Positions 45,300 to 56,500 of a DNA stretch of 64,000 nucleotides are shown here, piece by piece; the first letter of the stretch is position 1; each line of letters begins with the position of its first letter. The stretch covers positions 46,337,358-46,401,357 of the forward strand of contig CM019696.1 in NCBI GenBank assembly GCA_009760885.1. The letters run 5' to 3'. Source of the DNA: Achatina immaculata (taxonomy: Eukaryota > Mollusca > Gastropoda > Stylommatophora > Achatinidae). Under the pieces are notes generated by a model. It ran no database searches and was not told where the DNA came from. It saw only the letters and a program-made list of their open reading frames with translations. The translations under genes were made by a program, and so were the position numbers.

Positions 45300-45720
45300 G
45301 CCTGAATAGTAAAGTGTTTAGAGCACAAGTCCCTGACAGCGAGGCTGGTAGTTGAAGTCCAACCGGAGGTGCCCATCACCCAGACATAGGAATGGGTATT
45401 AACTCATCCTGAGAGTATCTAACTCATCCTGAGAGCATCTAAATCATCCTGAGAGCATCTAACTCATCCTGAGAGCATCTAACTCATCATGAGCGTATCT
45501 AACTCATCCTGAGAGCATCTAACTCATCATGAGAGTATTTAACTCATCCTGAGAGCATCTAACTCATCGTGAAGCTGGGGACATAAAGGCAGCCAGACAT
45601 GGTACTGAACCTATCACCCTCTAGTGTAGTGAGTGTTCAAGGAAACTACAAGCATTAACCCTATGCCCTATGGGCTCCTGTGGCATGGCAGGGCTCCCTT
45701 TACATTACCTTCATTTATCA
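45300..45720 (+). mobile_element. SINE family 2 carrying an internal tandem array
   Basis: The tRNA-like head (AGTAAAGTGTTTAGAGCAC, then GGTAGTTGAAGTCCAACC) and the 3' body (GGCAGCCAGACATGGTACTG, GCATTAACCC, TTTACATTACC) match the family. Between them are about nine copies of a 20-bp unit. The head and 3' body flank the array in normal order. Confidence 0.8.
45400..45570. repeat. 20-bp array inside a SINE
   Basis: About nine copies of TAACTCATCCTGAGAGCATC with single-base variants (CATGAG, GAGCGTATC). Confidence 0.93.
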
Positions 45721-46194
45721 AAGATAATTTACACAAATGTACCGGAATATATTATCATATAAGAACCATACGTTGGATTTCTGAGTAACTGTTATCACAG
45801 ATTTGTCAGAGACTTATGTAGTTGTAAAAAACAAAAACCAAAAAACTAGTCCTCATGATCTGGTTAAATGCTAGGATTTCTTGGGAAGGAGTGTATGTCT
45901 GGCCACTGAAAGCACTGGCTCTGAAAATCAGTTAAACAAATGAACTGCTGCAATAAAATAAAAAAAAACTGCTTATCTATGACATATAACAGCTACAGTG
46001 TCCTACAAGATGTTTCCACTACTTAAAACAATCAAGATCTCAGAATACATGTGTTTCCAGCTAACATACTATGTCTGTATTACACGGAAATATGAGAATC
46101 ATCACATACAGGCTAACTACCGATTTTCCAGAGCCCTCTGTACCTGAGTATTACTTAATTAAAGATTTCCACAGATTAAAAGAGGTCACTCCAT
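45721..46194. other. No gene seen
   Basis: AT-rich unique sequence. Confidence 0.35.
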
Positions 46195-46440
46195 ATTATA
46201 TCCTTCCTGTGCCATCAGACATCATACAGGGCTTGCATTGTAGTTTGCCATGTTCTGTTTTCAGCGAGTTTTTCAACCTCGCCAAGGGATCTTATGGCCA
46301 CTAATTTAGATTCTCTCAACGACGCTGTCTTTAGAGTTTCATGTGACTGACCTCTTTTTCTTTATCCTGTTACGTCCCATCTGACAGTTTCTTTTGGGAT
46401 TTTCTGATTGCCTCTTCTCATCATAACGGACTTCAGAGGT
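46195..46440 (-). mobile_element. LINE family B, 3' end
   Basis: Same 3' region as 41150-41395 but diverged. Plus-strand words ATATCCTTCCTGTGCCATC and CTTTAGAGTTTCATGTGACTG correspond to the family's tail and C-terminal coding end. Confidence 0.8.
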
Positions 46441-47211
46441 ATTATAAAGTTATTACTGATATAAAACCCATATAAATAAGTACAAAATATTATGAATATC
46501 ACTAACAAATTTCCTGTAAATAATTTTTTTTAAAAAAGGCATACTTCTGGCAAAGACAGTTTTGCCAAGAAAGCACTGCATCTGCTACAAACAATGACAT
46601 ATGCTGGCTAACCCAGTAAACTGCTCTAATTTCTTACAGATTTAACCAAAAAAAAAAGAAGTGCTGGACCATTAGTCTCCAGATAAAGCAGTGGTCAATC
46701 TGTACTTCAGCAAGATAAAACTGATCACTACCTCTATGTAACTAATCAGCTTAAACAGTATCTTTCCATACAGTGTAAGCAGAAAGCCTTCCACTGATTC
46801 CCAGCACTTATTACACAAAAGCTATGCTAGGCACAGCATCTGGTACTTTGTTTTTTTCCCTGCAGATTTTACCTCAACTTAAACAAGTTTTATTTTATTT
46901 TGATTTGTGCACTTCAGCATGCGCTCTGTCATTGCCTGGAGAACATTTAAGTGAAACTCGATTTCTTACCATGTGTTCTCCAACATCTCTTTAGTTATTG
47001 TCACATCTGTCGTCCTTGACTACTACTTCTTCGTTTGCTTCTACCACCAAGATCACCCTGTGATCCTACTGAATTTACTCCTGTGGTCCTTGATAAGTCC
47101 TGTGGTTCCTGAAAGGACCACAAGAGGTTCAGAGTTGTCACAGGGCTTGGGCCTGTATTCTTGGTGGGTCACAGAAGCGGAATTGCGCGACACTGTGGTT
47201 TTCGTTGCACT
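46441..47211. other. No gene seen
   Basis: AT-rich to 46970, then GC-richer sequence that may belong to the element starting at 47212. An imperfect inverted repeat (TCCTGTGGTTCCTGAAAGGACCACAAGAGG) lies at 47098-47127. Confidence 0.35.
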
Positions 47212-47560
47212 GGAGTTGGACTTTCTCACCAGAAAACCTCGACATGTTTTGGATATCAGTATATCCTTGCCAAGTGAGAGGTGGTTGCCCATCCAGGCTA
47301 GAGTTGGACTTTCTCACCAGAAACCTCGACGTGTTTTGAATATCAGTATATCCCCACTAAGTGAGAGGTGGTTGCCCATCCAGCCTAGAGTTGGACTTTC
47401 TCACAGGAAAACCTCGACGTATTTTGGATATCTGTATATCCCCACCAGGTGAGAGGTGGTTGTCTATCCAGTGCAGCGTTGGACTTTCTCACTGGAAAAC
47501 CTCAGTGTGATTAGGATACACATATACCCCCACTGGGTGAGAAGTATTTGCCTATCTAGA
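47212..47560. repeat. About 88-bp tandem repeat, four copies
   Basis: Units start TTGGACTTTCTCACCAGAAA and contain CCTCGACGTGTTTTGGATAT and GTGAGAGGTGGTTGCCCATC. The copies are clearly diverged. It keeps a frame open on the plus strand (46973-47452), but the repeat explains this. Confidence 0.88.
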
Positions 47561-47660
47561 CTGCACGGGCCCAGTGTATTCAACTTCAGCATTTTGTGGT
47601 CATGGCCACTAACTTTCCTAGTTGTGACCAGGATGGACCTTTTGTCCAGAAGGACGAATC

Positions 47661-48310
47661 CTCGCCACCAGCAAGTTTCACCCCTGGGTTAAGCCGGTTT
47701 AGGCATATTATCCCAGTATGGGCATGTTTAGGACATGACCGACCTCTAGAGCGGAGGTACCATGACATGAGTAATCAAATCATCAAGTTTCACCTCTGGG
47801 TTAAGCCGGTTTAGACATATTTCATCAGTATGGGTGTATATCGGACGTGGCCTGCCTCTACAGCAGAGGTGCCATGGTGTGAGTAGCTCTCGCCACGAGA
47901 CTACTGTTCATACCAATTAAACTTCACTTTATCCTTTCCATCACCTTTTCACAGCGGCGCCGCACGGCAACCCTAATTGCATTTTCCTCATTGGCCGGGA
48001 GGAGTTTCACCCCACTTGCGGCAGCCGAAGAATCTCGCCAGCAGTGTCTTAGTTTAACCTCTGGGTTAAGTCGGTTTAATCAATCTGCCCCAGTATGGGT
48101 GTATATAGGACGTGGCCAGCCTCTAGATCAGAGGTGCCGTGATTTGAGTAGTCCTGACCTCGAGACTACTGGTTATTTCACTTAATCCTTTCCTTCACCT
48201 TTTCCAAGGCGGCGCTGCGCAGCAACCCTAATCGCATTTTTCTTCATTGGCCTGGAGGAGCTTCACCCCAAGCATGGCAGCTGAAGAATCTCTCCAGCAG
48301 TTGAGTCCTT
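47661..48310. repeat. About 250-265-bp tandem unit of an unidentified dispersed element
   Basis: A block with CTGGGTTAAGCCGGTTTA, CAGTATGGGTGTATAT, GACGTGGCC, CAGAGGTGCC, CGAGACTACT, CAGCGGCGCCGC and GGAGTTTCACCCCA occurs at 47785-48050 and again at 48051-48310. A partial third copy starts at 47661. GC-richer than its surroundings. It could be promoter-like 5' monomers of a LINE or part of an LTR; no coding evidence. Confidence 0.7.
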
Positions 48311-49543
48311 GACTTCAAAATCTAAATACTAGTAAATGGTGAACTGAAAAAACTATCCTTGGTATACCCCCCCCCCCCCCCCCCTTAAAAATGTCTAAAG
48401 TAAACTGAACGCTCTATCCTTGGTATACCCCCATAAAAATGTCTAGTGTGCACTGAAAACCCAATAAAAAATGTCTAGAGAGATAATGTCCAGTAAACAC
48501 AGCGGCTATGGTGTCAGACCATCTCTCCAACTTCATCAGTTTGGAAAGTTTGCACTGGCCTTCCTTCTTCATTAATGCTATTTTGATTCTGTGATTGCAG
48601 CACTACCTATATAAATAAAAAAAAAAAGAAACTCTAAGAATCAGCCTATGTAATATAACATAATGCTTATGTTTCTATCTAGCACAGCTTATAAGATATG
48701 ACTTCTCTTAATCAGGGAAGGATGTTATGATCATCCTGTACATAGGTGACAAAGATCAGTCCTATTATGGCTCTCTAACAAACCAGTGCAAGAGCTGCTA
48801 TACATATTTACAAAGTAAAATACTTCTGTACAAGATTTATTGTGGAAAAATGCATGGAATATGGCATATAAAGCTGGCTACCCAGGTTCCTGCCACAGCA
48901 AATTTGTGCAGGCACACAATATGATTAAATAAAATGTAAGCCTCACCGAGTTTAAAATTACATAAAACTTAATCATTTGTACTGGCCACAAAATATACTC
49001 TGCATAAAACATTCAGCATGAAAAAAAAATAGTTTGTGGCAGAAGCACATTTTGCATGATGTGATATGCTGTACTAAAAGACGTAACGTACAGAAAAAAA
49101 ATTTTTTTTTTTGTAGCACAGTCCCTAAGGTCCAATGTTCAGAAAAAAAAATCTCATCCATTAAGTAACTTAGAAATGTTAACCTTTTTATTAGTGTTGT
49201 TAAGAAGCTTCAGAAAACTGTAAGCTAAGTCAGACCTTTTTGCCTGGCTAAGTGGTGTGTTCATTTCCACATTCTTTTCATATGCTGAGTATCAGAGCAA
49301 AATATATGTGATATGCCTTGAAAAATTGTAAAAAAAAAAGGTATCTTTCTACATACGAGTAAAAAAATATATTAAGAGAATGAGTGATTTGAACACTGGA
49401 CTCCAGCAGCATTAACACCCGCTTAACTCCTTTCTAAGTTAGTGTATTTATCATAATGAAATTACTAACACTTCCACATCCATTTTCACCACAAGTGCAC
49501 AATGTTTCAGCATTTAATTATCGTAATTTTTTTGTTTGTTTGT
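48311..49543. other. Unassigned AT-rich region downstream of the chloride channel gene
   Basis: A 19-21-bp poly-C at about 48367-48386 sits in a short tandem (CTATCCTTGGTATACCCC, two copies). The remainder may contain the 3' untranslated region of the minus-strand channel gene. Plus-strand TTTATT words (minus-strand AATAAA) are common and no cleavage site can be chosen. Confidence 0.4.
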
Positions 49544-49556
49544 ATAAAGCCATAAA

Positions 49557-50237
49557 TCTCTTGGATAAAGTCGCCAAAGAAAGTGAACAGAAAAGCCTTA
49601 CTTTGAACATCAAAAAGACAGAGACTATGGTTATATCTAAGAAACAGAATCCACCAGCATGCAGTATTAAATTAAATGGAACTATTCTAAAGCAGGTGCT
49701 GAAATTCAAATAACTTGAAGCAGTAATAACTTCAGATGGGAAATGCAGAACAGAATAGGCCAAGCAAAGAGTGCATTTCAGAGAATGAGAAACATTATGC
49801 AACACATCCTTATCAATGAATGTTAGAAAACGAGTCCTAAAATGCTATATTGAACCTAACTTGTTATATGGAAGTGAATCATGGACAATAGGCAAGTCTG
49901 CACAAAAATCCATGGAAGCAGAAGAAATGTGGTTTATTAGAAGAATGTTGCGAATCCCCTGGACAGCAAAAATAACTAATGAAGAATGTATGAGAAGAGC
50001 TGGAGAGACAAAAAAATCTTGTCAAAAAAATAAGAGAGAGAAAATGTACTTTCATAGGACATGCAATGAGAAGAGGGGGCATTGAAAATATTATAACAGG
50101 AAAAACAGAAGGAAGAAGATCAAGATGAGATGGTATGAGAGGAGATCACCAACTGAGCTGATGGCCTGCATGAAGGATCGTGTACTCTGGAGAAGCATAA
50201 TAGCTAACGCCAGTCGGCAAGGCACACGATGACGATG
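49557..50237 (+). mobile_element. LINE family C in the 3' region of the channel gene
   Basis: 5'-truncated copy that starts late in the reverse transcriptase (KKTETMVISKKQ) and runs through GSESWTIGKSAQK, RRMLRIPWTAKITNEE and FHRT-like motifs to a GATGACGATGATAA tail. Frameshifts are present. A perfect 13-bp target duplication, ATAAAGCCATAAA, lies at 49544-49556 and 50238-50250. It is antisense to the ClC gene and ends about 100 bp beyond its stop codon, so probably within its 3' untranslated region. Confidence 0.9.
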
Positions 50238-50348
50238 ATAAAGCCATAAACCTGTGGAGAGTGCAGTTTTTTAAAAACTGTTTTTACTATAACATTTTTA
50301 TATGTTAAATTTTATCATTTTCCTCCATGATCACAATCACTCAACAAA

Positions 50349-50567
50349 CTATGCTTCTGTGTCCTTTGGTCTGTGTTCAGTAGAGATACTGCGAAGTCTG
50401 TACACAGGAGACTGCGGTTCTTTTATAATCTCTATCTGGGCTTCATCTATAGGGGCAGTTTCTTCCTCAGCTGCTGCTTTCTCTTCCTCCATTTGATTAG
50501 GGTCATTGACCACTCTTTTCTTTCCATCTTCCTGAAGTTCAATCTGTCCTTGAACTGCAGTTCTCAA
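50349..50567 (-). CDS. ClC gene, last exon (G)
   Basis: Acceptor ATAACAG at 50568-50574; 72 codons then TAG. It starts LRTAVQGQ, completing the CBS2 end (LKE-LRTAVQG), and continues as an acidic tail ([18 protein letters not shown]) to KDTEA. Phase 0 join to exon F. Confidence 0.88.
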   Translation of the reverse strand: MRTAVQGQIELQEDGKKRVVNDPNQMEEEKAAAEEETAPIDEAQIEIIKEPQSPVYRLRSISTEHRPKDTEA

Positions 50568-53500
50568 CTGTTATGAAGAAAAAGAAAAGAGATCACACTT
50601 CAAAATTCTCAAGCAGCCAATATAACAGAGGTATGTTGCTCTTATTCTAAATACTTCAAACTCAAACTTCAAACTTTTGCACCATGATGATGTTTGTACT
50701 GACAGCAAATGTGCTAGTGTGACCAGCAAACTGGTTATCACGACCAGTGATTGTTATCAGAGCCAGCCGCCTGTATATCAAGAACAGTGATTGTTACCAG
50801 AGCCAGCCGCCTGGATATCAAGAACAGTGATTGCTACCAGAGCCAGCCGCCTGGATATCAAGAACAGTGATTGCTACCAGAGCCAGCCGCCTGTATATCA
50901 AGAACAGTGATTGCTACCAGAGCCAGCCGCCTGTATATCAAGAACAGTGATTGTTACCAGAGCCAGCCGCCTGGATATCAAGAACAGTGATTGTTACCAG
51001 AGCCAGCCGCCTGGATATCATGAACAGTGATTGTTACCAAAGCCAGCCGCCTGGATATCATGAACAGTGATTGTTACCAAAGCCAGCCGCCTGGATATCA
51101 TGAACAGTGATTGTTACCAAAGCCAACCGCCTGGATATCATGAACAGTGATTGTTACCTGAGCCAGCATACTTGTCAAAATCATGTCCCTGCTCTGCTGG
51201 CTAACAATACGGGGCTCAACATTATCCTCATAGTAGTGAAGTCAGCTGAAAAGCTCATTTCTTTCAGGTTCTTTCTATGCCATTAAGTTAGTTACCACAA
51301 TCCCCTCCCACTTATTTACAATGTTTGTAGTTCAATACTTTCAAAATACTGGCCGCTAAAAGCATCTGCTGGTGCCAAAGTAGTGTAGGATTGGTGCACT
51401 TGCCTGTCAATCAGAAGATCCCTAGTTCAATTTCGCACTCAGGCAGAATTTGTTTTGGACCGACTGGCACAGGGTCAATCCAACATAAAAAAATGTGTAC
51501 CTGGAGTTTTCCTAAGGAAAACAAAAGCAGCAAGGACAGGTGCTGGCATCTCTACTTCAAACGCTGCAGTGGTCTAGAAATGTAAAGGCACTAATATGAG
51601 TGGTGACTGATAAGTTCTTGGAATAAAGTACAATGGACAACTTTTTTCAGTTACTTCTCAAAATAGTCAAGTTTATGCACTTAGTCAAGCGATCCTGGAG
51701 CATACAGATCCCTTCTTTGTAAAAGTCAGCATTTTGTGCCAGTAGAAAGTGGTCTACAGCATGAATGACGTCAACATCTGAAGCAAATTTGCGACCACTG
51801 AGCTCCTTTTTGAGTTTGGTAAACAGGTAATAGTCCGAAGGGGCCAAATCTGGGGAATAAGGAGGATGTTCAAGAAGCTGGAAGTCGCATTCATGAATGG
51901 CAGCCACTGCCACAGCTGACTTGTGAACTGGAGTATTGTCTTACTGAAAGATGACTCCTCTCGTCAATTTCTCTCGATGCTTTTCCTTCAATTTGACCCA
52001 CAGTTGCTTCACAAGATTAGCGTAATAAGCCCCAGTGACCGTTCTACCAATAGCACACCTTCTGAATTCCAAAAGATGGAAGCCATCACTTTGCCTGCAG
52101 ACAGAACCACCCTTTCTTTCTTTGGAGGTGGGGATTCATGATGTTTCCACTGCTTTGACTGCTCTTTGGTTTCTGGATGAAAATTATGAACCCAAGTCTC
52201 ATCCATAGTCACAAATTGCTGAATAAACTTTTCAGGATCTGCAGAAAAATGGCCAAGATTGTCTCTTGACATGTTGAGATGCTGTCGTTTGTGATCAGCT
52301 CCAAGAAGTTTTGGGACCCATCGAGCAGAGACCTTTGTCAGTTGAAGATCATTGTGAATAATGGCATGAACACGTTCCTGGGAGATGCCCAACCCAGCAG
52401 CAATGTACCACTCAGTTAGTCATTGATCCTCCATTATCATGTCATGGTTCTGCCAGTGGTTTCATCAGTGGTTACAGTTCTTGGTCTTCCTGGATGGGGA
52501 TCATCTTCCAGACTCTTCCTTCCATGTTTGAATTGAGCTGCCCATTTCTTCAATGTGCTGTAGGAAGGGGCACTCTCCCCTAGAGTCTCTACTATATCCT
52601 CAATATGCCGTAATGGCATGGAAAAAAAAATTTCACATTTTTTACAGATTCCAATACATATCAATCCTTACCTTATCTGCCAGGCTGTTTTGACACAATC
52701 TGGATGCATGGCAAGAAAGTAATGCTGGGTCTTATGTTCACTGGCCACAGTGATAGAAATATCTTCTATGTGACATAACCGTAATCTAAGATGCAACGCA
52801 GAAGTCACAGAAAACTGGAGAAGCAAAAAGTAACAACAGAAAATGGCTAAGGATGAGTAGGGTTAGAAAAGTTTTTGTAAGCTCTGAAGTGACAGAAGGA
52901 CAAAAACAGATGATAATGCTAATGCAGGAATATAACCAAACAAACACAATACCTCTTTGAGGCCAACCACCCCGACCAGGCGTCCAGTATTTGTGACGTA
53001 TGCATGACTCAATCCCAAAAGTGAAAACAGTGAATGGACCTGTGAGAGGAAAGTATCCAGAATAAGAGTTTCACAAACGACTGAAAAAATCAAAGGCTAA
53101 AAATAGTCCACTCTGTTTGGCCTGATTCTTTGCCAGTTCTTCACAGTTTTTAGATGATGGAAAAATCTCTGGATGCCTGACAAATAACTTTGTATGTTAA
53201 TTTTGTTGACCTTGTGGCTTCCTTTCTTCTAAAACTAACCATATAATACTTCAGGACACAGCTGTCATCCATTCTTTGGGATACAGCTATCATCCATTCT
53301 GAAGTCCCAGTCATATGGGGTCATATTATTCATCCTTTCCCTTCATATAGGGTCTGTCTGCCTGCCTGCCTGTCTATATTGTTTACTTACATGGCTTAAA
53401 TCCTTCATGGTACACTACATGTTGGTTCTACTAGGACAAAAAAACCATAAGCTGATATTGACTAAAAATTATACATGACGTGTAGGTTAAGGTAACCCTG

Positions 53501-56500
53501 TCATGCCTTAGAAGCATATAGGGATATGTTGTTAGTGCCCATATTTTCCTTGATCTGTCAGCACACTAAAGGGTGATGTGGTCAGCTGGATTCAAACCCC
53601 TAACCTTTGCCATGAGAGACTAGAGCACTAACCACTTTGCCACTCTGGTGCCCTCACAGGCCTAAAAATGCGTGAAAACTGCAGTGAATGCTACTTAAAG
53701 ACTAAGCACAATGAAAGGACTGACCTTATGAAGTGAAGTCCTCTCCACAAGCTGGAAAGGAGCTGGATCAATCTGTACTCCCTCCCAGTCAATCACCTGG
53801 CCAAGTCTCTCCTGTTCCCAGGCTGCTTGCTAAAGGATGTTAAAAGATAATGACTATCACTTTTGATTAACTGATTGATGATCTCTATATCTGATGCTAA
53901 TGATATGGTGATGACCTTCAAAACACAGGCAGTGATTATGGGGAAGTTGATTATGGTTTGAAAAAAAAAAAAGGTCACATACAGCAATTTATGTTTGGTC
54001 GTGTTTGTATGTGCATTTTATCTGCAACCATGGCGGCTCTGCTTCATTTCTAGGAGGGTATCAAAGTAGTAGCATTCTCAGGCAGCTCCGCCACCATGAG
54101 GAACACACTGATCCCCTACTACAGCAATCAGGCTGAAGTCCTGAAACACCCTGATCTAACAGCACAGCTGGAAGGCAGGATAAGGTGGATATCACCTCCA
54201 ACATGCTGGACTTGGTAAATTTTACCATTCTACTGGCATTGTTATTTTCAGTACCACCGAATGCGATGTTTTCACACCTAGAGCATACAAAGTGAAGGTC
54301 AAGTAGCCCAAATGAATGAATGAATGAATAATCTTTATTTTTCAAGGGTAAAGAATTGGGCACGCAGGCCCATCTTACATTCTGCCCTTCATCAGTCTAT
54401 CTTTCATTCTTCCCACACACTTGATTTAGTACAAATATACAAATTAAATTAGGAAAAAACATCAAAAGAGTGTAAGATTTAACTACTACATTCAAAGTAA
54501 AAGAGAAGAAATAATTAACCTAATAAAACAGCACTCACGCACACATACATACGCAGACATATACATAAACAAAAATACATTGTAAATACATGTATTAGTG
54601 AAGCACTTAGGAGACATGACTTTAGTACCCATATTCATCAACTACAAACAAGGCCTGGTATCCATTTCTACTGACATGTGAACAAGGGAGCCTCCTATCA
54701 GATTCGAACTACCATCCTTCATCATGAGACCAATCTGTACTTTACTCACTCTAGAGCATATAAGCTGAGAGATTAATCATTTGATGATCAGAAAAAGTTA
54801 TGAACAACAAAGTTAAGTGGAAAATGAGAGCATGATAAAAGAGGCCAGGAGGATGGCAAATACAAAAGCACAATTACAGGAAAACTGGAAGACAAGTTCA
54901 TGGAGCCAAATTAAAAAAAAAAAAATAAAATCAACAGCACAAGGTATTAACAATACCAATGTTATAGTTATCTTCAACCTCATAAACCATTTTCTTGTCT
55001 ATATTTCTACTGCTCTTGGGGTTAGATGTTCACCTTTTGGTGCTGGAGGTCACAGGTTCAAATCTCACCAGAAGTGGCAGGAATGTTTTTCTCATGAAAT
55101 CCTCCAGCAATAAACTGCCCTGGCCTCTAGGTAGTGGAAATGAGCATTCATATGCACTAATGCATACATTAAAAAAAAAAATCCCTTGGCAGTTGGAAAC
55201 AGCAGAAAAGAGAAGGCTAGATGGCTGCTACCTAGGATAAATTCTAGAAGTGATCTACCATGGTGACATGTGCTTGGAGTGTCAACGCTGGCTGCAACAC
55301 CTGCTCCAAGGTGTTAGAACAGGGGCTGAGAAGATACAGGAATGTCCTGACTGCAATGAAGCCATTTCCAAACAACCATACATTTTTACTTATGTTTTTC
55401 TTTCATTTAATGTGAATCTATATTTATCCTTTATAGACTACTCAAAGACATTTGACTGTGTACAACACCAGAAACTTTGGGAAATAATAGAAAAAATGGG
55501 ATTTCCAACACACTTGATACAGTTAACATCACCGCTGTATCTAGACCAACAAGCAGCAGTAAGAATAAATGGTGAAACAACAACTTGGTTTGACATAAAA
55601 CAAGGGGTTCGTCAGAGGTGCATATTGGCACCTTACTTATTTAACTTGTATACTGAAAATATTGAGAACATATGGAATTCAAAAGTTATAAGCACAAAAA
55701 CCAAGTTAAGACTATTCAATTCAAATGTAATATCCACCCTCATTTATGCATGCGAAAGCTGGAAAACAACTAAAGAAATAGAAAAGAAATTAGACTCTTT
55801 TGAAAACAAATGCCTAAGGAAAATACTCGGCATCAAGTGGAATGAATTCAAGAACAATGCAGAGATAAGACAGATGACTGAACAACAACCAGTCTCACGG
55901 GTGATCAGGAAAAGGAGATGGACATATGTTGGCCACTTGATGAGAAGAAATGAGCAGAGAATCCCACAACAAGCTATCAAGTGGAACACAACAGGCCGAA
56001 GAAAAAGGGGCAGACCGCGTGAAACTCTGAAGAGAACATTATTAAGAGAGGCCAAGTTAACAGGCATAAAATCCTTTGTTGAGGTTGAAAGACTCGCCGA
56101 AGACAGGAAATATTGGCGAACTACTTTGCGAGCCCTATGTGACGTCTAACGGCACGGGAAGGATATAAGATATAAGATATATAAGATACTGAAAATATAA
56201 TGAGGAATGTTAGAGAAGATGTAGACAAAGAATATTATGATGCCATAACAATTGGAGGTTATGAAATACCAGAGAACAGATATGCTGATGACACAGTATT
56301 ACTGTCAACAACACAAAAAGGAATGGAAAAACTAATTATGTCAGTCCGTAAGAACAGCGAAGAGCACAACCTCTATCTTAATGCAAAGAAAACTAAATTG
56401 ATGACAACCAACAAAACAAACAAGGCAGCTGAAATATGTATCAATGAGGAAAACCTGGAAGAAGTGGAGAGTTTTGAATATCTTGGATCACTACTAACTA

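Noticed and set aside
46973..47452. 159-codon open frame
   Set aside because: Largely translation of the 88-bp tandem repeat with no domain.
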